A stretch of 43,689 nucleotides of DNA from Halomonas saccharevitans (GCF_900116405.1 NZ_FPAQ01000005.1:78604-122292), one strand, 5' to 3'. Counted from the stretch's first letter, positions 8,646-17,597 are shown. A program made the numbers and translations. The notes: a model not told the origin generated them from the letters alone.

Positions 8646-9512
8646 ATGGCAGCACGTCGGGGGCGTATCGCCCATCGCTGGCGGCATCGGGTGCGTCGCT
8701 TCGCTATCACGGCCCTCTTCCTGGCGGTTGCCACGGGGCTCTGGCATTTTCAGGAACGTGAGCTTCGCGATGGCCTGAGCTGGCAGGGGGTGACGACCTG
8801 GGAGGATCTGACGCCGCTGACCTTCCACCGCGTGCTACGCAACGACGGCTTCCTGGTGGGCTGGTCCGATGTGCGCGTCAATCCGCTGTGGGTCAGCTAC
8901 CTGCTGCAGCGTGTCGACGATCCCTCCTCCGGGCCTCGCCCCGGCTTTCGCCGCGACTGGCGCGCGCTCTGGCCGATCTCCACGGAGAGCTACTTCGGCA
9001 GCGGCTACGATCGCGGGCATCTCGCGCCCAACTACGCCATCGCGGCGGTGCATGGCCGCGGGGCCCAGCGCGATACCTTCCTGATGAGCAACATGTCGCC
9101 CCAGCGGCCCGAGCTCAATCGACGCCTCTGGCAGCGGCTCGAGGAGGTGGTGATGGATCACTTCGTACCACGCTTCGCCGCCCTGCAGGTGATTACCGGC
9201 CCGATCTTCCCCGCGCGTTTCCAGGATAACGTGCTCAATCGCGTCGGCCTGGTGGAGGTGCCCCAGGCCTTCTATAAGATCCTGGTGGTGCCGGGCGATG
9301 AGCCCCGTGCGCTGGCTTTCATCATGCCGCAGCGTGTCTCGGGCGACGAGCCGCTGGACGACTTCCTGGTGAGCATCGACGAGGTGGAGGCGCGCACCGG
9401 CCTGGACTTCCTGCCGCAACTCGCGCCGGCGTCGGCCGAGGCGTTAGAGGCGCGGGTCGATACCGCCGGCTGGGGGCTCGAGGCGGTGGCCAGGCTGCCC
9501 GGGCGCTTCTGA
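8646..9512 (+). CDS. DNA/RNA non-specific endonuclease, membrane-anchored
   Basis: The 288-aa protein belongs to the beta-beta-alpha-metal (NucA/EndoG-like) nuclease family. The signature DRGHLAPNYA starts at Asp122 with catalytic His125, and NMSPQRPELNR further on carries the Asn that binds the metal. A basic N-terminus (MAARRGRIAHRWRHRVRRF) and one hydrophobic segment at about residues 18-34 predict a signal anchor, so the nuclease domain should face the periplasm. Roles could be extracytoplasmic nucleic-acid scavenging or degradation of incoming DNA. ATG 8646 (AAGAAGGG about 8 nt upstream) is preferred over GTG 8619, which would place the SD inside the gene. No dedicated inhibitor gene is adjacent, consistent with activity only outside the cytoplasm. 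Confidence 0.87.
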   Translation: MAARRGRIAHRWRHRVRRFAITALFLAVATGLWHFQERELRDGLSWQGVTTWEDLTPLTFHRVLRNDGFLVGWSDVRVNPLWVSYLLQRVDDPSSGPRPGFRRDWRALWPISTESYFGSGYDRGHLAPNYAIAAVHGRGAQRDTFLMSNMSPQRPELNRRLWQRLEEVVMDHFVPRFAALQVITGPIFPARFQDNVLNRVGLVEVPQAFYKILVVPGDEPRALAFIMPQRVSGDEPLDDFLVSIDEVEARTGLDFLPQLAPASAEALEARVDTAGWGLEAVARLPGRF

Positions 9513-9580
9513 GCGGCCGACGATCCCGATGGTCATCATCCCGGGCAGGGCGTCAGGGTGGCGCCGGATGAGGTGGCATC

Positions 9581-9607
9581 AAAGACAGGCACGGGAAAGA
9601 CAGGCAC
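9581..9607. repeat. Short tandem direct repeat AAAGACAGGCAC
   Basis: The 12-mer occurs at 9581-9592 and again at 9596-9607, separated by GGG (15-bp period). It sits between the endonuclease gene and the tRNA-Leu terminator, just upstream of an A-run. Its function is unknown; it may be a slipped duplication. Confidence 0.7.
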
Positions 9608-9636
9608 AAAAAAACCGCGATCCAGTGTCGCGGTTT
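9608..9636 (-). terminator. Terminator of the tRNA-Leu operon
   Basis: Read on the minus strand, the stem AAACCGCGA / TCGCGGTTT (plus 9628-9636 and 9612-9620) is followed by a run of seven or more T (plus-strand A-run 9608-9614). It lies about 45 nt beyond the last tRNA-Leu gene and is a textbook rho-independent terminator. Confidence 0.88.
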
Positions 9637-9680
9637 CCTGTAGGGCATCGATGTAAGGCTCGTCTGCATGACGCGAGAAG

Positions 9681-9767
9681 TGGTGCCCAGGAGAGGACTT
9701 GAACCTCCACATCCGTAAGGATACTAGCACCTGAAGCTAGCGCGTCTACCAATTCCGCCACCTGGGC
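9681..9767 (-). tRNA. tRNA-Leu (CAG), copy 3 of 3 in transcription order
   Basis: The 87-nt class II tRNA has acceptor GCCCAGG / CCTGGGC, a long variable arm (TATCCTTACGGATGT), a CAG anticodon in loop TTCAGGT, and an encoded CCA. It appears identical to the copy at 9810-9896. It is last in the three-gene array before the terminator. Confidence 0.96.
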
Positions 9768-9809
9768 GCATCATGCTGTCGTCGTGTTCGGGCGCATCGC
9801 ATGGAGCGA

Positions 9810-9896
9810 TGGTGCCCAGGAGAGGACTTGAACCTCCACATCCGTAAGGATACTAGCACCTGAAGCTAGCGCGTCTACCAATTCCGCCACCTGGGC
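9810..9896 (-). tRNA. tRNA-Leu (CAG), copy 2 of 3
   Basis: The 87-nt class II tRNA has the same sequence as the gene at 9681-9767 by eye: acceptor GCCCAGG, CAG anticodon, long variable arm and encoded CCA. It is the middle gene of the tandem array, with a 42-nt spacer to the copy on its left. Confidence 0.96.
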
Positions 9897-9974
9897 GAAC
9901 ACGAATGACTCGAGCTGACAAAGAGCGTGGGAGTGAACTCCCGGATATCCGATCGAAGATCGACGGGATATCGA

Positions 9975-10061
9975 TGGTGCCCAGAAGAGGACTTGAACCT
10001 CCACGTCCGTTAGGACACTAGCACCTGAAGCTAGCGCGTCTACCAATTCCGCCATCTGGGC
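9975..10061 (-). tRNA. tRNA-Leu (CAG), copy 1 of 3, slightly divergent
   Basis: The 87-nt tRNA-Leu has the same CAG anticodon but compensatory differences: acceptor GCCCAGA / TCTGGGC and variable arm TGTCCTAACGGACGT instead of TATCCTTACGGATGT. Changes are paired on both sides of the stems, so it should fold and function normally. It is promoter-proximal in the array. Confidence 0.96.
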
Positions 10062-10072
10062 AAGCGAGGCGT

Positions 10073-10100
10073 ATGGTACCGGATTCATTCGGTGATGCAA
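10073..10100 (-). promoter_or_regulatory. Promoter of the tRNA-Leu array
   Basis: On the minus strand TTGCAT (10095-10100) and TACCAT (10073-10078) are separated by 16 bp, and the -10 lies 12 nt upstream of the first tRNA. Spacing and hexamers fit a sigma-70 stable-RNA promoter, though the discriminator is not unusually GC-rich. Confidence 0.65.
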
Positions 10101-10164
10101 GCGGGAGAGCGATGGAAAAGCCGGTTTTTTTGTAGCCGGCCGGGAGTTCGTGGCGCCACCATGG

Positions 10165-10193
10165 TTGGGTGATGGGGGCGCCAGCGCTATACT
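10165..10193 (+). promoter_or_regulatory. rnr promoter
   Basis: TTGGGT (10165-10170), a 17-bp spacer and TATACT (10188-10193) form a good sigma-70 promoter. Transcription would begin near 10200, which rules out the longer reading frame starting at 10169 and supports ATG 10298 for rnr. Confidence 0.7.
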
Positions 10194-10297
10194 GCGCGCA
10201 TGACAAACTACACGAAACGCCAGATGCCACGCGCCGGACGCCGTCCCGGCGCTCTTTTGATCACGCTGCCCATGATGCCGCCAAGGATGCCTTCCGC

Positions 10298-12682
10298 ATG
10301 ACCCACTGGACGCTCAGCGACGATCCGCACGCGAAACGCGAAGCTCACAAGTACGACAAGCCTGCACCCAGCCGAGAATACCTGCTGGCGCGTCTCGAAG
10401 AGGCCGGCAAGCCGCTGACCCACGAGGCGATGAGTCAACAGCTGGGTCTCGAGGACGAGGACCTCCAGGAGGCGGTGCGGCGTCGCCTGGCGGCGATGGA
10501 GCGCGATGGGCAGGTGCTGCGCAATCGGCGCAACGCCTATGCGCTGATCGACAAGCTCGATCTGATCAAGGGCAAGGTACTTGGGCATCGTGACGGCTTC
10601 GGCTTCCTGCTGCGCGATGACGGCAAGAAACCGGATCTGGTCATGCCGCCCCGCCAGATGCGTCGCGTCTTCCACGGCGACCACGTGCTGGTGCGCGTCA
10701 GCGGCCGCGATCGCCGTGGGCGCGACGAGGCGACCATCGTCGAGGTGCTGGCGCGCAACACCCAGGAGATCGTCGGCGTCTATCGGGCCAACACGCCGGA
10801 ATTCGGGGTGTTGATTCCCGAGAACCCGCGCATCACCCAGGAGATCATCATCCCCCACAGCGCCTGTGGTGGCGCGCAGGATGGCCAGGTGATCTCCGCG
10901 AAGATCACCCAGCAGCCCGAGACCCGGGTGCAGCCGGTGGGCGAAGTGATCGAGGTGCTTGGCGAGCGCATGGATCCCGGCATGGAGATCGACATCGCCA
11001 TCCGCAGCTACGAGATTCCCGCCGAGTTTCCGCCCGAGGTCAACGATCAGATTGCCGGCATGTCGGCCGAGGTGGATGAGGCAGACAAGGGGAACCGCAT
11101 CGACCTGCGTCACGTGCCGCTGGTGACCATCGATGACGAGACCGCCAAGGACTTCGATGACGCCGTCTGCGCCTGGAAGACCAAGTCGGGCAGCTGGAAG
11201 CTGCTGGTGGCCATCGCCGACGTCTCCCACTACGTGCGTCCGGGCAGCGCCCTGGATCAGGAGGCCATCACCCGCGGCAATTCGGTCTACTTCCCGGGGC
11301 AGGTGGTGCCGATGCTGCCGGAGCTGCTCTCCAACGGGCTCTGCTCGCTGAACCCGGCCGTCGATCGCCTGGCGCTGGTCTGCGAGATGAACATCTCCCA
11401 GAGCGGGGCGATCAGCCGCTACCGCTTCTACGAGGCGGTCTTCCAGTCTCACGCGCGCCTGACCTATAACAAGGTCGCCTCCATCCTCGACGACGAGGGC
11501 GAGCAGGGCGAAGCCCTGCGCGAGGAGTACAGCGAGCTGGTGCCGTCACTGAAGAACCTGCACTCGCTCTACCAGCTGCTGCGCGAGGCCCGCGTGGAGC
11601 GCGGTGCCCTCGACTTCGAGACCACCGAGACGGCGATCGTCTTCAACGACGAGCGCAAGATCGAGAAGATCGTGCCGCGCAGTCGTAACGACGCCCACAA
11701 GATCATCGAGGAGTGCATGCTGGCGGCCAACGTCGCCACGGCGCGCTTCCTCGACAAGCACGACCTGCCGGCGCTCTACCGCATCCACGAGAAGCCCTCG
11801 CCGGAGCGGCTCGACAAGCTGCGCCTGTTCCTCAACGAGCTGGGCCTGTCGCTGCCGGGCGGCGACGACCCGAGTCCCCAGGACTATCGCGACCTGGCCG
11901 AGGCCATCAAGGGCCGCGACGACGCCGACGTGATCCAGACCGTGATGCTGCGCTCGATGAGCCGGGCGGTCTATTCGCCGCAGAACGACGGCCACTTCGG
12001 CCTGGCCTATCCGGCCTATGCGCACTTTACCTCGCCGATCCGCCGCTATCCGGACCTGCTGGTCCACCGCGCCATCCGCTCGGTGATTCGCGGGCCGCGC
12101 CAGACCAATACCGTGCTGCGCGCCGAGGGCGCCGCGGTCGAGCCGCCGAGCAAGTGGTCGCCCTACACCTTCGAGCAGATGCTCGAACTCGGTGAGCACT
12201 GCTCGATGACCGAGCGCCGTGCCGATGACGCCACCCGCGACGTCGAGGACTGGCTCAAGTGCGAGTTCATGTCCGACAAGCTCGGCGAGGTCTACGACGG
12301 CAGCATCGCCTCGGTGACCCAGTTCGGCATTTTCGTGCGCCTCGACGAGGTGTACGTCGAGGGGCTGGTGCACGTCACCTCGCTGCCCTCCGACTACTAC
12401 CACTACGAGCCCGAGAAGCATCGCCTCAAGGGCGAGCGCAGCGGGATCAGCTATCGCCTCGGCGACGGTGTCTCCGTGCAGGTGGCCCGCGTCGACCTCG
12501 ACGACCGCAAGATCGATTTCGAGCTGGCCGACGAGAAGCCGCGTCCCAAGCGCCAGCCGCGCAAGCCTCGCGGCGGCTCGGGTGGCGGCGGCGGCGCCGA
12601 CAAGGGCAGCCGGTCCGACGACAAGGCGGGCAAGGGCGGCAAGCGTCGCCGCGGCCCGCGGCGGTCGAAGGGCCGCGGCTGA
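10298..12682 (+). CDS. rnr: Ribonuclease R
   Basis: This 794-aa processive 3'-5' exoribonuclease (E. coli RNase R 813 aa) degrades structured RNA and takes part in rRNA quality control and trans-translation. Domains in order are an N-terminal winged helix (about 24-90), cold-shock domains, and the RNB catalytic domain with the metal-binding set Asp279, Asp285, Asp287 and Asp288 (in [13 protein letters not shown]). An S1 domain (about 663-745) and a Lys/Arg/Gly-rich tail (746-794) follow. A long in-frame upstream extension exists but overlaps the promoter; ATG 10298 has AAGGA about 10 nt upstream and gives a family-like N-terminus. The stop overlaps the rlmB start by one base (TGATG), so rnr-rlmB are translationally coupled, as in many gammaproteobacteria. 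Confidence 0.97.
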   Translation: MTHWTLSDDPHAKREAHKYDKPAPSREYLLARLEEAGKPLTHEAMSQQLGLEDEDLQEAVRRRLAAMERDGQVLRNRRNAYALIDKLDLIKGKVLGHRDGFGFLLRDDGKKPDLVMPPRQMRRVFHGDHVLVRVSGRDRRGRDEATIVEVLARNTQEIVGVYRANTPEFGVLIPENPRITQEIIIPHSACGGAQDGQVISAKITQQPETRVQPVGEVIEVLGERMDPGMEIDIAIRSYEIPAEFPPEVNDQIAGMSAEVDEADKGNRIDLRHVPLVTIDDETAKDFDDAVCAWKTKSGSWKLLVAIADVSHYVRPGSALDQEAITRGNSVYFPGQVVPMLPELLSNGLCSLNPAVDRLALVCEMNISQSGAISRYRFYEAVFQSHARLTYNKVASILDDEGEQGEALREEYSELVPSLKNLHSLYQLLREARVERGALDFETTETAIVFNDERKIEKIVPRSRNDAHKIIEECMLAANVATARFLDKHDLPALYRIHEKPSPERLDKLRLFLNELGLSLPGGDDPSPQDYRDLAEAIKGRDDADVIQTVMLRSMSRAVYSPQNDGHFGLAYPAYAHFTSPIRRYPDLLVHRAIRSVIRGPRQTNTVLRAEGAAVEPPSKWSPYTFEQMLELGEHCSMTERRADDATRDVEDWLKCEFMSDKLGEVYDGSIASVTQFGIFVRLDEVYVEGLVHVTSLPSDYYHYEPEKHRLKGERSGISYRLGDGVSVQVARVDLDDRKIDFELADEKPRPKRQPRKPRGGSGGGGGADKGSRSDDKAGKGGKRRRGPRRSKGRG

Positions 12683-13500
12683 TGGCGGCAGGGCACAGGA
12701 AACCCCGCGCCTCTCGCGGCGCCCCGCGTCGGGCGCCGTCGACGCCCGGCGGGCTCGAGGCCGTGTTCGGCGTGCACGCGGTGCGGGCGCTGCTCGATCG
12801 TGGTGAGACGCCCCGTGAGGTCTGGGTGCAGGAGGGCAGCGCCGGGGCCCGCCTGGCCGATCTGGTCGAGGCCGCGCGCCAGGGCGGCGCGCGCCTGCAG
12901 TCACGGCCCCGTGACGAGCTCGACCAGCTCGCCCAGGGGGCTTCTCATCAGGGCATCATCGCCTTTGCCACCCCGCTCGCCTTCGAGGGCGAGGCCTCGC
13001 TGTGGCTCAGGCTCGAGGGCTGGCCGCATGCGGCGCCGCCGCTGCTGCTGGTGCTCGACGGCGTCACCGACGTGCACAACTTTGGCGCCTGCCTGCGCAG
13101 CGCCGATGCCGCCGGGGTCCACGGCGTCATCGTGCCCAAGGACAAGGCGGCGCCGCTCAATGCCGCGGTGCGCAAGGTGTCCTGCGGGGCCGCCGAGAGC
13201 ATGCCGGTCTATCAGGTCACCAACCTGGCGCGGACCCTGGCCAAGATGAAGGAGTTGGGGGTGTGGATCACCGGCACCGCCGGCGAGGCCGAGGCGAGCC
13301 TCTATGAGGCCGACTTCACCGGCCCCGCAGCCCTGGTGATGGGCGCCGAGGGCAAGGGCATGCGACGACTGACCCGCGAGGGCTGCGATACCCTGGTCAA
13401 GTTGCCCATGGCCGGCAGCGTCTCCAGCCTCAACGTCTCGGTGGCCACCGGCATCTGCCTGTTCGAGGCGGTGCGCCAGCGACAGGGCAAAAGCCGCTGA
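12682..13500 (+). CDS. rlmB: 23S rRNA (guanosine-2'-O-)-methyltransferase
   Basis: This 272-aa SpoU/TrmH-class (SPOUT) enzyme methylates G2251 (E. coli numbering) of 23S rRNA in the peptidyl-transferase region. An N-terminal substrate-binding subdomain ([13 protein letters not shown]) is followed by the knot with motifs [31 protein letters not shown] and [19 protein letters not shown]. Compared with E. coli RlmB (243 aa) it has a basic, Arg/Pro-rich N-terminal extension of roughly 25 residues. It overlaps the rnr stop by 1 nt and has no promoter of its own. Confidence 0.95.
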   Translation: MAAGHRKPRASRGAPRRAPSTPGGLEAVFGVHAVRALLDRGETPREVWVQEGSAGARLADLVEAARQGGARLQSRPRDELDQLAQGASHQGIIAFATPLAFEGEASLWLRLEGWPHAAPPLLLVLDGVTDVHNFGACLRSADAAGVHGVIVPKDKAAPLNAAVRKVSCGAAESMPVYQVTNLARTLAKMKELGVWITGTAGEAEASLYEADFTGPAALVMGAEGKGMRRLTREGCDTLVKLPMAGSVSSLNVSVATGICLFEAVRQRQGKSR

Positions 13501-13511
13501 GCAGCCGCACC

Positions 13512-13540
13512 TTGCCAGTCGGGCCGCAGATCATTAGAAT
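13512..13540 (+). promoter_or_regulatory. rpsF operon promoter
   Basis: TTGCCA (13512-13517), a 17-bp spacer and TAGAAT (13535-13540) form one of the best sigma-70 promoters in the window. It begins 12 nt after the rlmB stop and drives the ribosomal protein operon. Confidence 0.8.
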
Positions 13541-13547
13541 ACCTGCG

Positions 13548-13568
13548 CCCGCTCGCCTTGCGAGTGGG
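13548..13568 (+). promoter_or_regulatory. Hairpin at the 5' end of the rpsF mRNA, possible S6:S18 leader
   Basis: CCCGCTCGC (13548-13556) pairs with GCGAGTGGG (13560-13568), with a 3-nt loop and one G-U pair, right at the predicted transcript start. rpsF leaders in many bacteria carry a hairpin bound by the S6:S18 complex for autoregulation. A GC-rich hairpin in this position is compatible with that, but I cannot confirm the diagnostic bulged CCG motif by eye. Confidence 0.35.
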
Positions 13569-13671
13569 TATTCCTGTCTTCTGACAACCCGTCTTTTGAC
13601 AATCACTCCTTGCTTCCCCTGAGCGACCCGAGGTTGCCACTGTGGAAGCTGCCAAACCGCAAGGAGATCCC

Positions 13672-14043
13672 ATGCGTCACTACGAGATCGTCTTCATGGT
13701 CCACCCGGACCAGAGCGAACAGGTCCCGGCCATGGTCGAGCGCTACACCGGCCTCGTCACCGAGAACGGCGGCACCGTGCATCGCCTCGAAGATTGGGGC
13801 CGTCGCCACATGGCCTACCCGATCAACAAGATCCACAAGGCTCACTACGTGCTGATGAACGTCGAGTGCAGCGGTGAGACTCTCGATGAAATCGAGAACA
13901 TCTTCCGCTTCAACGATGCCATCATCCGCAGCCTGGTGGTTCGCGCCAAGGAAGCCGTCACCGAGGCCTCTCCGATGATGAAGCCGGTGGAAGAGAAGCG
14001 TGTCCGTCGCGACGAGAAGCCGCGCAGCACCGAATCCGCCTGA
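13672..14043 (+). CDS. rpsF: 30S ribosomal protein S6
   Basis: The 123-aa protein begins [18 protein letters not shown] and contains the conserved GG(T)[18 protein letters not shown] segment. S6 binds S18 on the 30S platform. The acidic/basic tail ([17 protein letters not shown]) resembles the tail that receives glutamate additions by RimK in E. coli, though it does not end in Glu-Glu. ATG 13672 has AAGGAG at 13661-13666; an upstream in-frame GTG (13642) lacks an SD. First gene of rpsF-rpsR-DUF2232-rplI. Confidence 0.98.
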   Translation: MRHYEIVFMVHPDQSEQVPAMVERYTGLVTENGGTVHRLEDWGRRHMAYPINKIHKAHYVLMNVECSGETLDEIENIFRFNDAIIRSLVVRAKEAVTEASPMMKPVEEKRVRRDEKPRSTESA

Positions 14044-14076
14044 GCACACCCATCGCACCTCTGAAGGAGTCTTCCC

Positions 14077-14304
14077 ATGGCACGCTTTTTCCGTCGCCGC
14101 AAGTTCTGCCGCTTTACCGCTGAAGGCGTGAAGCAGATCGACTACAAGGATCTGGACACGCTCAAGGCCTACATCACCGAGACCGGCAAGATCGTTCCCA
14201 GCCGCATCACCGGGACCAAGGCCCGTTACCAGCGCCAGCTGTCCACCGCCATCAAGCGGGCACGCTATCTGGCACTGCTGCCCTACACCGACAGCCACCA
14301 GTAA
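14077..14304 (+). CDS. rpsR: 30S ribosomal protein S18
   Basis: The 75-aa protein [13 protein letters not shown]... has the basic N-terminus and the [18 protein letters not shown] and [13 protein letters not shown] motifs of S18. It forms a heterodimer with S6 on the 16S rRNA central domain. It follows rpsF after 33 nt with an SD (AAGGAG). The priB gene found between rpsF and rpsR in enterobacteria is absent here, as in pseudomonads. Confidence 0.98.
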   Translation: MARFFRRRKFCRFTAEGVKQIDYKDLDTLKAYITETGKIVPSRITGTKARYQRQLSTAIKRARYLALLPYTDSHQ

Positions 14305-14316
14305 GCACTGCGCGTG

Positions 14317-15168
14317 ATGTTGCCCGTCGCCCGCTGGATGATGCGCGGCACGCCCTACGCGGCTCTCGGAGCCGCCGCGGGCATCGCCATTCCCTGGCTG
14401 TTCTGGCTGGGGGCCGCCGTGGTGGCCCTGGTCACGCTGCGCCAGGGTATGGCCGCCTCGCTGCCGGTGATTCTCGCCGCGGCGATACCCGCCGGCCTCT
14501 GGTGGACCCAGGGAGACGTCATTCCGCTCGCCAGCGTGCTGCTGGTGACGCTGATGGCGGTGGTGCTGCGTGCCCGTCTGAGCTGGAGTGAGGCGATCAT
14601 CGCCGGCACCCTGGCCGGGTCGGGCATGATCCAGCTGGGCATCTTCCTGCCGCCGGGCGGGGCCGCCTTCGTGCTGGAGCAGCTGCGCCAGGGCTCGCCG
14701 GACATCGCGGCGATGCTCAGCGAGCTCTCGGCTCAGGGCATGGACACCGAGCAGCTGGCCGGCCTGATGATCAGCGGCGTGACCGCGCTGATCGTGCTGC
14801 TCGCCGCCGTGGCCTGCCTGGCCCTGGCGCGGGGCTGGCAGGCCGGGCTCTACAACCCGGGCGGGTTTCGCGAGGAGTTCCACGCGCTGCGCCTGGCGCC
14901 CCGCGAGCTCGTCCTGCTGGTGCTGCTCGGGATTCTCGGCGGCGTGCTGGGGCTTCCGGCCCTGGGCATGCTGGCCTGGGTACCGCTGCTGGTGGCCGGC
15001 ATCGCGCTGGTGCATGGTTTTATCGGATTGAAGGGAATGAACGGGCTGTGGCTGGTCGCCTTCTATGTGCTGCTGATCACCACCTGGCCCATGATTCTCA
15101 TTGTGCTGCTCATGGCCTTCATCGACACGTTCGCGGATTTCCGTGGACGACTGGCCCGCAGCCACTGA
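14317..15168 (+). CDS. DUF2232-type integral membrane protein
   Basis: The 283-aa, strongly hydrophobic protein has about eight predicted membrane segments, including [48 protein letters not shown] and [16 protein letters not shown]. It fits the YybS-like DUF2232 family, whose member regularly lies between rpsR and rplI in pseudomonads and relatives. Its function is unknown; some DUF2232 proteins resemble substrate-binding units of ECF transporters. The start could be GTG 14314 or ATG 14317; neither has a clear SD, which suggests coupling to rpsR 12 nt upstream. Low translation relative to its ribosomal neighbours would follow from that. Confidence 0.8.
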   Translation: MLPVARWMMRGTPYAALGAAAGIAIPWLFWLGAAVVALVTLRQGMAASLPVILAAAIPAGLWWTQGDVIPLASVLLVTLMAVVLRARLSWSEAIIAGTLAGSGMIQLGIFLPPGGAAFVLEQLRQGSPDIAAMLSELSAQGMDTEQLAGLMISGVTALIVLLAAVACLALARGWQAGLYNPGGFREEFHALRLAPRELVLLVLLGILGGVLGLPALGMLAWVPLLVAGIALVHGFIGLKGMNGLWLVAFYVLLITTWPMILIVLLMAFIDTFADFRGRLARSH

Positions 15169-15184
15169 CAAGAGGTTTACGAGA

Positions 15185-15631
15185 ATGGACGTCATTCTGC
15201 TCGACAAGATTGGCAAGCTGGGCGGTCTGGGTGACCAGGTCACCGTCAAGCCCGGTTACGGCCGCAACTACCTGGTGCCCTACGGTCTCGCCGTTCCGGC
15301 CACCAAGGACAACATCGAGGCCTTCCAGGCGCAGCGTGCCGAGCTCGAGGCCGAGGCCGCCGAGCGCAAGGCCGTCGCCGAGGCGCGTGCCGAACAGCTC
15401 AACGACATCGAACTCTCTCTGGTCTCCAAGGCCGGCGACGAGGGCAAGCTGTTCGGTTCCATCGGTCCGCGCGATCTGGCCGATGCCATCTCCAGCGCCG
15501 GGATCGAAGTGGCCAAGAGCGAAGTGCGCATGCCGCAAGGCCCGATCCGCCAGACCGGCGAGTACGACATCGACCTGCGCCTGCATGCCGAAGTCGACGC
15601 CACTGTGCGCGTGGTGGTAGTGGCCGAGTAA
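15185..15631 (+). CDS. rplI: 50S ribosomal protein L9
   Basis: The 148-aa protein (E. coli 149) starts [19 protein letters not shown] and has the [17 protein letters not shown] rRNA-binding motif. A long Ala/Glu-rich helix (about residues 41-75) and a C-terminal globular domain follow. L9 binds 23S rRNA near the base of the L1 stalk and helps maintain reading frame. It is last in the rpsF operon and is followed by a strong terminator. Confidence 0.98.
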   Translation: MDVILLDKIGKLGGLGDQVTVKPGYGRNYLVPYGLAVPATKDNIEAFQAQRAELEAEAAERKAVAEARAEQLNDIELSLVSKAGDEGKLFGSIGPRDLADAISSAGIEVAKSEVRMPQGPIRQTGEYDIDLRLHAEVDATVRVVVVAE

Positions 15632-15676
15632 GGCCATGGCCAGCGGCACGCGCTTCGGGGCGTGCCGTGACCAAGG

Positions 15677-15707
15677 GGGCGAGGAGCGAATCCTCGCCCT
15701 TTTTTTC
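15677..15707 (+). terminator. Terminator of the rpsF-rplI operon
   Basis: The perfect 9-bp stem GGGCGAGGA (15677-15685) / TCCTCGCCC (15691-15699) has a GCGAA loop and is followed by seven T (15700-15706). It is the clearest intrinsic terminator on the plus strand of this window. Confidence 0.93.
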
Positions 15708-15844
15708 GTCCCCGTTTTTCGTTCCCTGCCTGTCGTCGCGTTTCGTCCCCTGCGCAGGCGCCGGGCGACGCCCGGGCATGGGGTCGCCGCCGCCCATCGG
15801 GTAGAATGTGTTGGTCCCGTCTCCCCCCTGAAGGTCCGCGTACC

Positions 15845-17233
15845 ATGAACGAATCTCTTCCCCTCGATCGGGAAACCGCCGCCCTCAAGGTGCCGCCCCA
15901 CTCCGTGGAGGCCGAGCAGTCGGTGCTCGGTGGCCTGATGCTCGACAACCAGGCGTGGGACAACGTGGCCGACCGCCTGGTGGCGGACGACTTCCATCGC
16001 TACGAGCATCGCCTGGTCTTCAACGTCATGGCGAGCCTGGCCGAGTCGGGACGGCCGCTGGACGTGGTGACCCTCTCCGAGGCGCTGGAGGGGCGCGACC
16101 AGCTGGATACCGTGGGGGGGCTGGCCTACCTCGCCGAGCTGGCGCGCAACACGCCCTCGGCCAGCAATATCCGCGCCTATGCCGATATCGTTCGCGAGCG
16201 CGCCACCCTGCGCAAGCTGATCCGCGCGGCCAGCCAGATCGCCGACGGCGCCTTCAGCCCCCAGGGGCGCCCCGCCGATGAGCTGGTCGACGAGGCTGAG
16301 CGGCTGGTCTTCCAGATCAGCGAGGAGCGTCCCAAGTCGGGTGGCCCCATCGGCATGAGCGAGCTTCTGACCAAGGCGGTCGACCGCATCGACGAGCTGT
16401 TCAACATGCAGGGCGAGATGACCGGACTCTCGACCGGCTTTCGCGATCTCGACGAGATGACCTCGGGCCTGCAGCCCTCGGATCTGGTGATCATTGCTGG
16501 GCGCCCCTCCATGGGCAAGACCACCTTCGCCATGAACCTGGTCGAGCACGCGGTGATCTCCAGCGACAAGCCGGTGATGGTGTTTTCCATGGAGATGCCC
16601 GCAGACTCGCTGATGCTGCGCATGCTCTCCTCGCTGGGTCGCATCGACCAGACCCGGGTGCGCACCGGCCAGCTCGAGGACGAGGACTGGCCGCGGCTGA
16701 CCTCGGCGGTGAACCTGCTCAAGGACAAGCAGTTGTTCATCGACGACACCGCGGCGCTCTCGCCCAGCGAGATGCGCTCGCGCATCCGCCGCGTGGTGCG
16801 CGAACAGGGCAACCTGGGACTGATCATGATCGACTATCTGCAGCTGATGCAGATTCCGGGCTTCTCGGAGAACCGGACCGGCGAGATATCTGAGATATCC
16901 CGCTCGCTCAAGGGGCTGGCCAAGGAGTTCGGCTGCCCGGTGGTGGCGCTCTCCCAGCTCAACCGCTCCCTGGAGCAGCGTCCCAACAAGCGCCCGGTGA
17001 TGTCGGACCTGCGCGAGTCCGGCGCCATCGAGCAGGACGCCGATATCATCGGCTTCGTCTATCGTGACGAGGTCTACAATCCGGATAACCCCGACAATCA
17101 GGGGCTGGCCGAGGTGATCATCGGCAAGCAGCGTAACGGTCCCATCGGCACGGTGCACATGGCCTTCATCGGCAAGTACACTCGCTTCGAGGACCTGGCG
17201 CCGGACAGCTATCGCGAGGCCTTCGGCGAGTGA
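15845..17233 (+). CDS. dnaB: Replicative DNA helicase DnaB
   Basis: The 462-aa hexameric 5'-3' helicase unwinds DNA at the replication fork and interacts with DnaG primase through its N-terminal domain (about residues 14-115). The C-terminal RecA-like motor has Walker A GRPSMGKTT with Lys225, Walker B LIMIDYLQLM and motif QLNRSLEQRPNKRP. No intein is present. ATG 15845 gives the usual N-terminus with PPHSVEAEQSVLGGLM. A -10-like TAGAAT (15802-15807) lies 38 nt upstream but lacks a good -35. It follows the rplI terminator, so it is probably transcribed separately. Confidence 0.97.
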   Translation: MNESLPLDRETAALKVPPHSVEAEQSVLGGLMLDNQAWDNVADRLVADDFHRYEHRLVFNVMASLAESGRPLDVVTLSEALEGRDQLDTVGGLAYLAELARNTPSASNIRAYADIVRERATLRKLIRAASQIADGAFSPQGRPADELVDEAERLVFQISEERPKSGGPIGMSELLTKAVDRIDELFNMQGEMTGLSTGFRDLDEMTSGLQPSDLVIIAGRPSMGKTTFAMNLVEHAVISSDKPVMVFSMEMPADSLMLRMLSSLGRIDQTRVRTGQLEDEDWPRLTSAVNLLKDKQLFIDDTAALSPSEMRSRIRRVVREQGNLGLIMIDYLQLMQIPGFSENRTGEISEISRSLKGLAKEFGCPVVALSQLNRSLEQRPNKRPVMSDLRESGAIEQDADIIGFVYRDEVYNPDNPDNQGLAEVIIGKQRNGPIGTVHMAFIGKYTRFEDLAPDSYREAFGE

Positions 17234-17241
17234 CGGCGTCC

Positions 17242-17269
17242 TTGAGTCCCGTCGGCGGCCCCGTATAAT
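17242..17269 (+). promoter_or_regulatory. Strong promoter before the 97-aa unknown gene
   Basis: TTGAGT (17242-17247), 16 bp, and a perfect TATAAT (17264-17269). It starts 8 nt after the dnaB stop and sits about 35 nt upstream of the next start codon. Confidence 0.78.
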
Positions 17270-17303
17270 GCCGTTCCCTTGAACCACACAGGAAGGAGAC
17301 ACC

Positions 17304-17597
17304 ATGGCAGGCGGATTTCGACGCGGCAATCGCCAGCGCATCCCGAAACTCGAGGGGCGCGGCGAGCTCCAGTCGATGGAGCGTGAGGGTCCCTTCAAGG
17401 AGTGGCTGGGGATGCCCGATCTCTATCGCTACTACCTGCAGGTGGACGGCGAGGCCTACAGCTATCAGACCGAGGATTCCGAGCTGCCGGTGAAGGTCGG
17501 CGACAAGGTGGTGTTCCGCTACAAGGAGACCAAGGCCGGCAAGTGGGTCGACCGCAACTCCCTGGGCAAGGCCATCGATCCCTCCGAATATCAGTAG
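17304..17597 (+). CDS. Small basic protein of unknown function (97 aa)
   Basis: I do not recognise a named family. The N-terminal third is basic (AGGFRRGNRQRIPKLEGRG); the rest looks like a small beta-rich domain (YRYYLQVDGEAYSYQTEDSELPVKVGDKVVFRYKETKAGKWVDRNS), with the VKVGDKVVFRYKE stretch reminiscent of OB/cold-shock-like or KOW-type strands. No signal peptide, membrane segment or cysteine is present, so it is probably cytoplasmic. A clean AGGAAGGAG SD and a perfect TATAAT promoter indicate good expression. RNA or nucleic-acid binding is only a guess from charge and fold feel. Confidence 0.75.
   Translation: MAGGFRRGNRQRIPKLEGRGELQSMEREGPFKEWLGMPDLYRYYLQVDGEAYSYQTEDSELPVKVGDKVVFRYKETKAGKWVDRNSLGKAIDPSEYQ

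Noticed and set aside
10169..10297. N-terminal extension of RNase R from a start at 10169
   Set aside because: It overlaps the TTGGGT-17-TATACT promoter; the transcript should begin near 10200, and ATG 10298 has its own SD.
13603..15249. 548-aa minus-strand frame opposite the rpsF operon
   Set aside because: It is His/Gln/Gly-rich with no motif and overlaps four certain genes.
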